Assembly (NCBI GenBank): GCA_001804805.1
Contig: MHBH01000078.1
Coordinates: 1-55,527 of the forward strand
Direction of reading: 5' to 3'
DNA length: 55,527 bases
Origin: Lentisphaerae bacterium GWF2_49_21
GTDB taxonomy: Bacteria; Verrucomicrobiota; Lentisphaeria; Victivallales; GWF2-50-93
Shown here piece by piece: positions 34,593 to 42,821 of the stretch; the first letter of the stretch is position 1, and each line of letters begins with the position of its first letter. The position numbers were made by a program, and so were the translations under genes. A model generated the notes under the pieces. The model did no database searches, was not told where the DNA came from, and saw nothing but the letters and a program-made list of their open reading frames with translations.

Positions 34593-34639
34593 TCACCGTC
34601 GACGGCGCCGACTTCCCGACCGGCTCGTCAATTGGATAA
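34586..34639 (+). repeat. second copy of the metG 3' end
   Basis: In the metG frame this reads KLITVDGADFPTGSSIG then TAA, against KLITVDGADFPTGCSVG then TAA at 33937-33990. A 29-nt core (33946-33974 and 34595-34623) is identical. Upstream codons for K, L and I differ only silently, and two residues differ near the end, including conservative Val/Ile. Confidence 0.9.
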
Positions 34640-35168
34640 TCTCACCACGAAGCACAAAGAAACAATCTTTAAGAAATGAATTTGTTCGTAGTTAAGCCAT
34701 TATTGGCTGTTCTTGAAAAAGAATAAAGAACGCGCAAATCCGCCTCAGGCGGACTACTACAAGCGGAATGCGCAATTCCATAAGCCTATTTTCAAGTCCG
34801 AGACGCCCCCGCAGCAGAGTAAATATCAATCAAAATGGTTGCGTGTTAGGCTGTAATATCTACCTGCTTCATGCGTATTAAATATAGAACGTTGCGGTAT
34901 TTTGGAGGGAAATGAATATTTTTCTCTTTACCCACAAAGATTTTCACGCCTTCTGCGTCTAATTAAGCAAGGCAGATTTTAACCCGACGTTTAGGTTGGC
35001 GGATGTTGGCGGATGAAGGCCTGTATTTGTTCGAGGCTTTTGAATTATAGGCTTCTACTACTATCTTTTATGTGTATGAGGCACATGGGGCAGCCTGTAC
35101 TTGGTTAAATAAGAAACAAGTTCTCCGTATACTATTGAAAATATCTTTGTTAAATTTAAGGAGGAGCT
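34640..35168. other. gene-free AT-rich spacer
   Basis: No supported gene. It contains a family C hairpin at 34688-34715 with stem AGCCA/TGGCT, a small hairpin ATCCGCCTCAGGCGGA (34748-34763), and, at its end, the strong ribosome-binding site AAGGAGGAG of the next gene. Confidence 0.5.
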
Positions 35169-37850
35169 GTGAAAAAATCATTCTTTTCTTTAATAATTGC
35201 ATTGCTGTCCTTCATGTTTTTGGCTAATGCGGAAGATGTGAATCCGCCAAAGACTGATAAGACAAAGTTAAACCTTGACAGGATAATTATCCCCAAGATG
35301 GAATTCAAAGATGCTCCTGTCGCCCAGGTTGTGTCGGAGATACACAAGGCCTCTATTGCAGCTGATCCTGATAAAAGAGGGGTGAATTTGGTACTCCTTC
35401 TGAATAAGGATGAAAAAGACAAGCTTCCAGTAGTCAGCATGGTTTATGATGCAAATACACTGACGGCAATCATAGAGAATTTATGCAAGGAAATGAAGCT
35501 CAGGTATAATATTGAAAACGATACTACTGTATTCATCTATTCAGGAGAACTCAATCCCTCTTGCATGGAAACGAGAATTTACCCTGTGGAAAAAGATGCG
35601 TTTGTTGAATTGGGGACGGCCTGTCAATCTAAAGAAAGTCAAAAAGGCGAAATGGAACCTTATAAAATCCGAAGTGACATTGAAGAATATTTCATTAGAA
35701 GTGGAATCCCTTTTCCGGTGGGTGCCAAAGTTGTCTTTGACTCAAGGATTTCAAGGCTGATTGTCACCAATACTCCTGATAATCTGGAATTAATAGAGAG
35801 GCTTATACTAGAGCTCAATGTTGTTGACCCTCAAGTCGGGATTGAAGTTGAATTCCTGAAGATATCTGAATCTGATTTTCGCAGTCTCGTGGGTGATGAT
35901 GTTCTGCTGGAACCACGCAAGCTAAACTCGTCGCTGTATAAGAAGTTGATTGAAAGTGATAAAACTCGGATTGTTGCTTCAAGTTATGTGCTTACTCAGA
36001 ACGGGCAGGAGGCAACAATCAAAATGAATTCCGAGAGATATTTCCCTGCGTCTTGGATAAATCCTTTAATTGCCGATAACAATAATATTGCTCCTGTGGC
36101 TGATAATGATAAAAAGGATGAAAAAGAAAAGAAAAAGTCATGTCTCGTTTATGAGTTCGTTCCGGAACTTGGTGAACCGGCAGGGCTTGGGATTAGTTTC
36201 TCTTTTACACCTACGGTTGATGCAGATTATTACACAATCAGCCTTGACATGACTCCTGTTGTTCAAAGTCACACGGGGTGGACCGACTATGCTTTCGGTG
36301 ATTCCAAGATTAAAATGCCTGAATTCGCAATATCGACTGTCGAGACAAAGGCAGTTGTATATAATGGAGAAACACTGCTTCTGGAAAGCAGTCGAAGAGA
36401 TGAGCCTGTTGATGGCGGAGATAAAGTTGTTCCTGTAATGCATTTTGTTTTTGCATCTGTGAATCTGATTGATCCTGGTGGGATGCCTCTGAGAAACGCT
36501 GCTAGAATAAAAAAGTTGTCTGAAGTTCATCTTGCTCCGGTTTATGAGAGGGCTTTTAAATTGCAACAGGCGAATCCCGGATTGCTTAAGAAGCTTTCTG
36601 TCAAAACTGATTTTGAACTGTCGAATTGTCTATTCGAGAAGGCGATTGATGCGGTTTCTGCAAAAATGAAAACTGAAGGCTTGCAGGTTAAAAATGAAAT
36701 CGCAAGGGAAGATTGCAATATGTCTGTTTCAATGTTCCTCAGGGATATTCCGCTTGGAGAACTGCTTAGATTCTTTTCGATATGCGAAGGAGTTGAAATA
36801 GCTTTTGATGGAGAGGATATAAAACTTATTTCAAGAAAATATGAATTAGAGAATAAAATGATTCATATGCGAGCTGTGTTGATCTCGTGTTCCCCGCCAT
36901 CGTCGTATTGTGACAATGCATCAACCCGCGTATTGGAAGTAAAAATGGAGAGTGATTTAAAGAATATTTCCGGGTCTCGGGCATTGGAGGATTACCTTAA
37001 GCAAATGGGGGTAAATCCTTCCATGTCAATGAGAGAATACTTTATTAACAGGGGAGTAGGTTTCCCGAAAGGGACATTGGTTGCATATGACAGGAAAACG
37101 GGTTGTTTAATCGTCAGGAATACGAAGGATAACTTTCAAAAACTCGAATTTGTCATGAGGGAACTTGACATCGAAACGCCACTAATCAATATCCAATTTG
37201 ACATGATGGAAATATCTTATGATATACTCGCCAAGTTGATGAAAGACAATAAAGGGAAAGAGCTTTCTGGAAAGTCTCTCTATCAGGCCGTCCACAAGTC
37301 GGGCAAGGCCAAAGTCACATCGCAGAGGGTGCTTGCCACGAGTGGACAGCCAGCTTTAGGCAGGCAGGGTTCCGAAAAATATTTCCCGATAAATTGGACT
37401 GCGCCCAAGGTTAATATTAAAGATAATTCGTCGTCATATGTTCCTTCTTGCGCAAAGTTCCTTGACTTCACAGAGTTGGGCCAAAGGCTTGAAGTAACTG
37501 CTACAGTCAGCCCGAACAATTATACTATTTCCCTTAATCTGCATCCGCGAATACGTGAACATGTCGGATGGACGGAATATCAATACCAGCCTATCTTGAA
37601 TAAAATGTCAGAAAAGTCCGCACCTGAAAAAAACAAAATAGTTATGCCGGAATTCAGTTTGAGGGATATTTCTACTAATGTCAAGGCCTACGACGGTGAG
37701 ACACTGCTTGTCGGCAAGACATATCTCGGATTCGATCCTGAAAGGGAATCGTTCTTTAATTACAGGTCTGGCAAGTATGACGGAAAAGTAATACTATTCT
37801 TCATAACGCCCGTTCTCGTGACCCCCGATGGAAAACCGGTGCGGAAATAA
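35169..37850 (+). CDS. secretin-like protein with two repeated halves, paralogue 1
   Basis: The 893-residue protein starts with GTG behind AAGGAGGAG and has a signal peptide (1-21). Two halves (about 35-460 and 480-893) each contain an STN-like start, a secretin N-domain-like part (GIPFPVGAKVVFDSRISRLI, then VTNTPDNLELIERLILELN), and a beta-rich part with the secretin-type pattern (GISFSFTPTVDADYYTISLD; LEVTATVSPNNYTISLNLHP). True secretins have a VPxLGxIPxLGxLF motif between the conserved GE and final strands; here the sequence passes directly from GETLLLESSRRDEPVDGG to the final strand, so the gate region is missing. It resembles secretin-like pilus proteins of Verrucomicrobiota. The role is unknown. 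It is 44% or so G+C, lower than its neighbour copy. Confidence 0.75.
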   Translation: MKKSFFSLIIALLSFMFLANAEDVNPPKTDKTKLNLDRIIIPKMEFKDAPVAQVVSEIHKASIAADPDKRGVNLVLLLNKDEKDKLPVVSMVYDANTLTAIIENLCKEMKLRYNIENDTTVFIYSGELNPSCMETRIYPVEKDAFVELGTACQSKESQKGEMEPYKIRSDIEEYFIRSGIPFPVGAKVVFDSRISRLIVTNTPDNLELIERLILELNVVDPQVGIEVEFLKISESDFRSLVGDDVLLEPRKLNSSLYKKLIESDKTRIVASSYVLTQNGQEATIKMNSERYFPASWINPLIADNNNIAPVADNDKKDEKEKKKSCLVYEFVPELGEPAGLGISFSFTPTVDADYYTISLDMTPVVQSHTGWTDYAFGDSKIKMPEFAISTVETKAVVYNGETLLLESSRRDEPVDGGDKVVPVMHFVFASVNLIDPGGMPLRNAARIKKLSEVHLAPVYERAFKLQQANPGLLKKLSVKTDFELSNCLFEKAIDAVSAKMKTEGLQVKNEIAREDCNMSVSMFLRDIPLGELLRFFSICEGVEIAFDGEDIKLISRKYELENKMIHMRAVLISCSPPSSYCDNASTRVLEVKMESDLKNISGSRALEDYLKQMGVNPSMSMREYFINRGVGFPKGTLVAYDRKTGCLIVRNTKDNFQKLEFVMRELDIETPLINIQFDMMEISYDILAKLMKDNKGKELSGKSLYQAVHKSGKAKVTSQRVLATSGQPALGRQGSEKYFPINWTAPKVNIKDNSSSYVPSCAKFLDFTELGQRLEVTATVSPNNYTISLNLHPRIREHVGWTEYQYQPILNKMSEKSAPEKNKIVMPEFSLRDISTNVKAYDGETLLVGKTYLGFDPERESFFNYRSGKYDGKVILFFITPVLVTPDGKPVRK

Positions 37851-37911
37851 GTAACGGCGTATGGGAGTATCGGAGCATAAAGAATATCGAATGAGTTGAT
37901 TGATAAAATTC

Positions 37912-37979
37912 GTTGGAGTCCAAGCTTTAGCTTGTGTATTCTCTTGAAAATTAAGACAAACTAAAGTTTGTACTCCAAC
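37912..37979. repeat. palindromic repeat, family F
   Basis: Arms at 37912-37935 and 37956-37979 are inverted copies starting GTTGGAGTCCAAGCTTTAGC. Half copies are seen at 45534-45552 and 55371-55390 (both with GCTNNNGNGAACTCCAAC or its complement). It resembles family A in layout. Confidence 0.65.
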
Positions 37980-38100
37980 AAGGGATATTTCAATAATAAG
38001 CAGTTTATGTGTCTTGGCAATCAGAGTTTGATTATGTTTGGATTTACGGCAAGATTGTCGGAGATTGTAAGCAAAAATAGAAATTAGAAATTTGTAAAAG

Positions 38101-38167
38101 AATGTGGTACAGGCGTCTCGCCTGTAATTAAAATTATTCTAAACAGGCGAGACGCCTGTTTTACATT
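38101..38167. repeat. family D double palindrome, complete copy
   Basis: ACAGGCGTCTCGCCTGT (38109-38125) and ACAGGCGAGACGCCTGT (38143-38159) are palindromes and also inverted copies of each other, flanked by AATGTGGT and TTACATT. This gives the uninterrupted form of the family; interrupted copies lie at 20095 and 30585, and a copy lies inside the integrase gene at 1535-1563. Confidence 0.75.
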
Positions 38168-38185
38168 ATAAATCTAGGAGGCATC

Positions 38186-40807
38186 ATGAAAAGGACATAT
38201 CTTTTAAGCTTGGTCTTATTGCTTTCATTCATTCCGCCGTCATATCCTGCTGAACCTGCGGGAGGTGTCAGGCGTGGATATGAGAAGTTCTATTATCAGC
38301 TCTTTAAGAATATCAGAATCCCGAAGATGGAATTCAAAGATGCACCTGCCGACAAAGTGCTGTCTGAAATCTATAAGGCGGTACTTGCCCTCGACGTAGA
38401 GAAAAAGGGCCTGAACATGGTCATGTTCCTCGATCCGGAGCAGAAGGACAAGCCACCCCTGGTAAACATGAAATTCGATGAAAGCTCCCTTTTCTCAGTA
38501 ATAAAGATGTTCTGTAATGCAGCAGACCTGAGGTTATGCATCGAAAAGGACATTATTTATTTCTATCCTACCGGAACTTCTACGCAGCCGTTCTACATGG
38601 AGACCAGGATCTATCCCATGGAAAAAGATGCGTTTTATGAACTTGGAGAGAGCGACAGCCCGCTTGAGAATAAAGCTTTTGATGAATTAAGTATAATTGA
38701 GCAGTACTTCGGAATGAGGGGGATTCCATTTCCACCGGGTGCTAAGATAGTTTTCGACTTGCGCATTGCACGCCTTATCGTCACCCATACCCCGGATAAC
38801 CTTACGAAGATCGAAGAGATCATACATGAACTGAATGTCGTTGATCCCCAGGTCGGGATAGGGATTAAATATCTGAAGATCACCGAGACGGATTTCAGGA
38901 ATGCTGTCGGAGAGGATGTGGCATTGAACCCAAAGAAAATAAATTCGACATTGTATGCAAAGCTGATGGAATGCCCGAAAACGCAGGTCGTCGCCGATAG
39001 CTATGTCCTCACGCAGAACGGCCAGGAGGCGACTGTCAGGATGATCAATGAAAAATATCTGCCTACAAGCTGGGGCGAGTCGAATTTAGTTGAAGACAAC
39101 CGGAACGTCCCCGAAGCCGAAATCAAGAAGGATGACAAGGAGAAACAGAAGACTTTAGTATCTTATTCAACGGTGCCTGATCTTGCCGAACCGACCGAGT
39201 TGGGCGTGAGGCTTACTGTAACCCCGACCGTTGATGCCGACCGGTATACCATATCTTTGGACATGACGCCAATCCTCCAGAGCCATGTAGGCTGGACAGA
39301 TTATCAGAATGGCGGGACGAATGCGAAAATGCCCGAGTTTGCAGTCTCGACTGCTGAAACAAAACTGGTGGTCTATGACGGGTCGAATGTGCTTCTGGAG
39401 AGCAGCAGTAAGGACGAACCGGTGGATGGCGGTGACAAGACTGTTTCTGTTAGACATTTCATTTTTGTGACGGTCAAACTTGTCAATCCTGACGGACTCC
39501 TTCTCAGAAACAAGGATGAGGCAAGCAAGACGGTTATCGGCAAAGCAGGGGCAATGTATGAAGAAGTGTTTGATTTTGGAAAGGCTGATTCCTCTGTTGC
39601 ACAGAAACTGGCGACCAAGGTTGATTTTGAAATTACCAATGCAACGACTGACAAATTTTTCGAAACGCTTGCGGCAAAGATGAATGACGTTGGGATGAAA
39701 TTGAAGAATGAATCGCAGGAACCTTTGAAGAATACATGCATCACGATGTTCATCAAGGATAAGCCTCTCGGTGAGATACTGAGGATATTTGCCGTGTGTG
39801 CCGCTACTGGGATCAATATTGAAGGTGGCGAAATCAAGCTTAGTCAAAGGGGGACGAAATTTGAGACGAAGAGCATCAAGGTGAGGGCAGCATTGATAGC
39901 TACAGGATTTCCTGAGGTATTTTATGACTTTGATGGCAGGATGCAAAAGTTTGAAAGCAATCCTGCTGGAGAGGGCAGCCAGGTCTTGATGGACTATTTC
40001 AGCGAGAGAGGAATAAGCTTCCCGAAAGGAGCTGGAATGGTCTATGAAAGAAGGGCAGGCGTCTTATTGGTAAGGAACACTGCGGATAACATCCGCAGGC
40101 TTGAAGCGCTCTTGCGTGATTTGGACATTGAGACTCCGCTTGTTCATGTCCAGTTCGACATGATGGAGATGGACTATGGCGACCTGGAAAAGATAATGTC
40201 TGAAGCGAAGATATCTGAGTTCCAGGGAACTGCTTTTTATCAGGCAATCATCAAGTCTAAAAAGGCGAAGATTTCGTCCCAGAGGGTTGTTGCAACAAGC
40301 GGTCAACCCGCGCTGGGCAGGCAGGTGGGTGAAAAGTATTTTCCAAATTCCTGGACTGAACCTGCGCTTACGTTCGACAAGGATCTGACAAGTTACACGC
40401 CATCATATCCAGAACTCGGGGATGCAACTGATCTGGGCCAGCGGCTTGAGGTGACAGCAACGGTCAGCCCCAACAATTATACGATTTCCCTCTGTGTACA
40501 TCCCCAGACAAGGGAGCATGGCGGATGGACAGAGTATCCTTATGAAGTCATCATGAACAAGGTTTCAGGCAAGACAGTCCTGGAGAAGAACAAGATAAAA
40601 ATGCCCGACTTGATTCTAAGGGACATAATGACAAATGTGAAGGCATATGACGGAGAGACGCTGCTTATCGGCAAAACCTATCTTGGATTCGATCCTGACA
40701 AGGATTCATTCTACAGTTTCAATACTGCTGTGAAAAACGGCAAGGTGAACCTGTTCTTCCTGACGCCCGTTCTCGTGAACCCCGACGGCGATCCGGTGCG
40801 GAAATAA
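38186..40807 (+). CDS. secretin-like protein with two repeated halves, paralogue 2
   Basis: The 873-residue protein has AGGAGG before its ATG and a signal peptide (1-22). It aligns with the preceding protein along its whole length: IPKMEFKDAPADKVLSEIYK, METRIYPMEKDAF, GIPFPPGAKIVFDLRIARLI, TVDADRYTISLDMTPILQSH, then the second half with ERGISFPKGAGMVYERRAGV and VSPNNYTISLCVHP. The last codons are almost identical in DNA to paralogue 1 (ACGCCCGTTCTCGTGA and CCGGTGCGGAAATAAG). As in paralogue 1 the secretin gate motif is absent. The pair probably arose by tandem duplication; whether they form a joint complex in the outer membrane is open. Confidence 0.75.
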   Translation: MKRTYLLSLVLLLSFIPPSYPAEPAGGVRRGYEKFYYQLFKNIRIPKMEFKDAPADKVLSEIYKAVLALDVEKKGLNMVMFLDPEQKDKPPLVNMKFDESSLFSVIKMFCNAADLRLCIEKDIIYFYPTGTSTQPFYMETRIYPMEKDAFYELGESDSPLENKAFDELSIIEQYFGMRGIPFPPGAKIVFDLRIARLIVTHTPDNLTKIEEIIHELNVVDPQVGIGIKYLKITETDFRNAVGEDVALNPKKINSTLYAKLMECPKTQVVADSYVLTQNGQEATVRMINEKYLPTSWGESNLVEDNRNVPEAEIKKDDKEKQKTLVSYSTVPDLAEPTELGVRLTVTPTVDADRYTISLDMTPILQSHVGWTDYQNGGTNAKMPEFAVSTAETKLVVYDGSNVLLESSSKDEPVDGGDKTVSVRHFIFVTVKLVNPDGLLLRNKDEASKTVIGKAGAMYEEVFDFGKADSSVAQKLATKVDFEITNATTDKFFETLAAKMNDVGMKLKNESQEPLKNTCITMFIKDKPLGEILRIFAVCAATGINIEGGEIKLSQRGTKFETKSIKVRAALIATGFPEVFYDFDGRMQKFESNPAGEGSQVLMDYFSERGISFPKGAGMVYERRAGVLLVRNTADNIRRLEALLRDLDIETPLVHVQFDMMEMDYGDLEKIMSEAKISEFQGTAFYQAIIKSKKAKISSQRVVATSGQPALGRQVGEKYFPNSWTEPALTFDKDLTSYTPSYPELGDATDLGQRLEVTATVSPNNYTISLCVHPQTREHGGWTEYPYEVIMNKVSGKTVLEKNKIKMPDLILRDIMTNVKAYDGETLLIGKTYLGFDPDKDSFYSFNTAVKNGKVNLFFLTPVLVNPDGDPVRK

Positions 40808-40870
40808 GATTTTTGTCCTCAAAAATCTTATAAGGCAAAAAAAATGCCGGAGGTTGAACCCCCGGCATTT
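40806..40870. terminator. two hairpins between convergent genes
   Basis: AAGATTTTTG/CAAAAATCTT (40806-40829) overlaps the stop codon of the secretin-like gene. AAATGCCGG/CCGGCATTT (40842-40870, 12-nt arms, 5-nt loop) is followed on the minus strand by eight Ts, a typical terminator for the lipoprotein gene. Confidence 0.85.
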
Positions 40871-40896
40871 AGACAAGGCTAAATTTACTTAGTTAG

Positions 40897-41343
40897 TTAT
40901 TTCTTGATTCCCTTGAAAACGCCTTTGTAGCCCTTGACTGTGAAAGTTGACTTCTTATAGACGCCATAGCTTATTGTCTCAATCGTATATCTCGGGGCGA
41001 TGATGACATCGGCCTTGTTGACGATGCATGCATTATATGCAGCGGCAGCCTTGCCATTGCCTATTGCGTCTCCAAAGAGATTAATTCCGGTAGTTCCGCC
41101 TTCGGCACCGGCATATTCTACGCCATCAGCAAAGCTTGTCGGTGCGCCCATCGGAAATACTCCGAGGATGACTGCTATTGTTGATGTGCCAGTGATTTCC
41201 TCTCCGACTTCAATAATCGGTGTTATTTCGGTTTTAAGCTGTACGTCGAGCGGTGCGCTCCACTGGCTTACGTTCGTGCTTTTGCATCCAGACACTACTG
41301 CGAGAGCCGCGACTCCGCAAATTAACGCTGCGATTTTCCTCAT
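40897..41343 (-). CDS. small lipoprotein of unknown function
   Basis: The 148-residue protein has a lipoprotein signal with lipobox VSGC (Cys about 20). The mature part contains QLKTEITPIIEVGEEITGTS, a Gly/Ala-rich middle and VNKADVIIAPRYTIETISYG, and ends with basic GVFKGIKK. The VIIAPRY segment is like that of small envelope lipoproteins thought to bind assembly partners, but I cannot name the family. AAGGAG lies 6 nt before the ATG and a terminator lies downstream, so it is a single-gene unit. Confidence 0.75.
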   Translation of the reverse strand: MRKIAALICGVAALAVVSGCKSTNVSQWSAPLDVQLKTEITPIIEVGEEITGTSTIAVILGVFPMGAPTSFADGVEYAGAEGGTTGINLFGDAIGNGKAAAAYNACIVNKADVIIAPRYTIETISYGVYKKSTFTVKGYKGVFKGIKK

Positions 41344-41556
41344 TGAATTCTCCTTTTTTAGGATTTACGCCTTGTCGTACGAGTGTTTACCCTAATCCAG
41401 TTCCTTTAAAAGTAAAGCATGGATTTTAATTTTATATGTTTACTTTTATGCGGGGCCGGGTGCGGGGTTGAAAAATATGAACTGGAATGTATTTTAAGAT
41501 TTCTTTTCCGGGAATAGACCCCCTGTTTACTATTTAACTTTATTTAAGGATTGACA

Positions 41557-42663
41557 ATGAAAAAAATTCTTTTCTTAGATTTAATCAAGATGCACGAGCC
41601 GATCAGGCAGGAACTCCATGATGCCGCCATAAAGGTGATTGACAGCGGCCATTATATTGGCGGAGAAGAAGTAAAGTCGTTTGAAAAGGAGATGGCGGCC
41701 TGGCTCGGAGTCCAGAACCTCTGCGGCGTGGCCTGCGGCACAAGTGCGATATTCGCAGTCCTCAAGGGCATGGGGATAGGCCCCGGCGACGAAGTCATCA
41801 CCACCGTACATACCGCCATTGCAACAGCCGAAGCAGTCACGCTCACCGGCGCGAGGGTCGTCTTCTGCGATATTGCTTCCGACGGATTCAACCTTGACCT
41901 GGATGAAGTCGAGAAGAAGATCAATTCGAAGACTAAGGCGATTATAGCCGTCCATCTCTATGGTCAGCCGGTTGAAATGGACAGGGCTCTCGCCATAGCG
42001 AAGAAGCACAAGCTGTTCCTCGTTGAGGACTGCGCCCAGGCGCAGGGCGCTGTATACAAGGGCAAAAAAGTCGGCACGATGGGGGATGCCGGGACATTCA
42101 GCTTCTTCCCTTCAAAAAATCTCGGTGGGTTCGGTGACGGCGGAGCGATCACGGTCAAGGATCCCGCGCAGTTCCGCTATGCGAAGATGTACTCGAACCA
42201 TGGGCGCGAAAGCAAGTATGATCACGAGTTTGAAGGGATCAACAGCCGTCTTGACGCCATGCAGGCCGCCCTTCTCAGGGTCTGCCTGAGAAAACTCGAC
42301 GAATGGAATATTGGCAGGAGGAAAGTCGCCTCCTGGTATGATGCCGGGCTCAAAGACTTAAGCCAGGTCAAGACACCCAAGGTCCTTCCGGGTTCGGAAC
42401 CTGTTTATCATCTCTATGTGATAACCGTTCCAGACCGCGAGGCGCTGATGAAGCATCTCAAGGACAACGGCGTGGAGACGGGAGTCCATTACCCGTGTTC
42501 GCTGAACGTCCAGCCTGCATTTGCCTACATGAAGCAGGGCAAAGGGCATTTTTCGAAGGCCGAAAACGCCTGCGAACACATGCTTTCCCTGCCCGTATCG
42601 CCCTCCTTGTCGAAGGAGGAGATTGATTATGTCTGCGAGACAATCCGGAAGTTTTATATGTAG
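41557..42663 (+). CDS. DegT/DnrJ/EryC1/StrS-family aminotransferase
   Basis: The protein of about 368 residues binds PLP and transfers an amino group to a nucleotide-linked keto sugar, as in lipopolysaccharide or capsule sugar synthesis. It shows HYIGGEEVKSFEKEMAAWLG, ACGTSAIFAVLKG, GDEVITTVHTAIATAEAV, LVEDCAQAQGA and FSFFPSKNLGGFGDGG, where the Lys is the PLP anchor. AAGGA lies 6 nt before the ATG at 41557, so an upstream TTG is rejected. Sugar dehydratase or other nucleotide-sugar genes are not nearby, so the substrate is open. Confidence 0.92.
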   Translation: MKKILFLDLIKMHEPIRQELHDAAIKVIDSGHYIGGEEVKSFEKEMAAWLGVQNLCGVACGTSAIFAVLKGMGIGPGDEVITTVHTAIATAEAVTLTGARVVFCDIASDGFNLDLDEVEKKINSKTKAIIAVHLYGQPVEMDRALAIAKKHKLFLVEDCAQAQGAVYKGKKVGTMGDAGTFSFFPSKNLGGFGDGGAITVKDPAQFRYAKMYSNHGRESKYDHEFEGINSRLDAMQAALLRVCLRKLDEWNIGRRKVASWYDAGLKDLSQVKTPKVLPGSEPVYHLYVITVPDREALMKHLKDNGVETGVHYPCSLNVQPAFAYMKQGKGHFSKAENACEHMLSLPVSPSLSKEEIDYVCETIRKFYM

Positions 42664-42821
42664 CCGGAAACATGATGTGGAGAGCATCTGGATTTAGGTG
42701 GAAAAATCTTGTTTTTTCCCTTGTTAAAGATGCAATCAATTATACATTACTTCTTCGCTGTTTTTATCCTGGTGGATGAATACAATATTGAATAAGAAAC
42801 ATGGAGTTTTAATAGTTAAAC

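Noticed and set aside
34846-34852. GTTAGGC box as an isolated integron site
   Set aside because: No RYYYAAC partner or hairpin lies within 140 nt, and seven-base boxes occur by chance.
37800-40807. Near-identical ends of the two secretin-like genes as a third case of 3'-end duplication around cargo
   Set aside because: The two genes are homologous along their full length, so the shared ends follow from tandem duplication and do not need an inserted unit.
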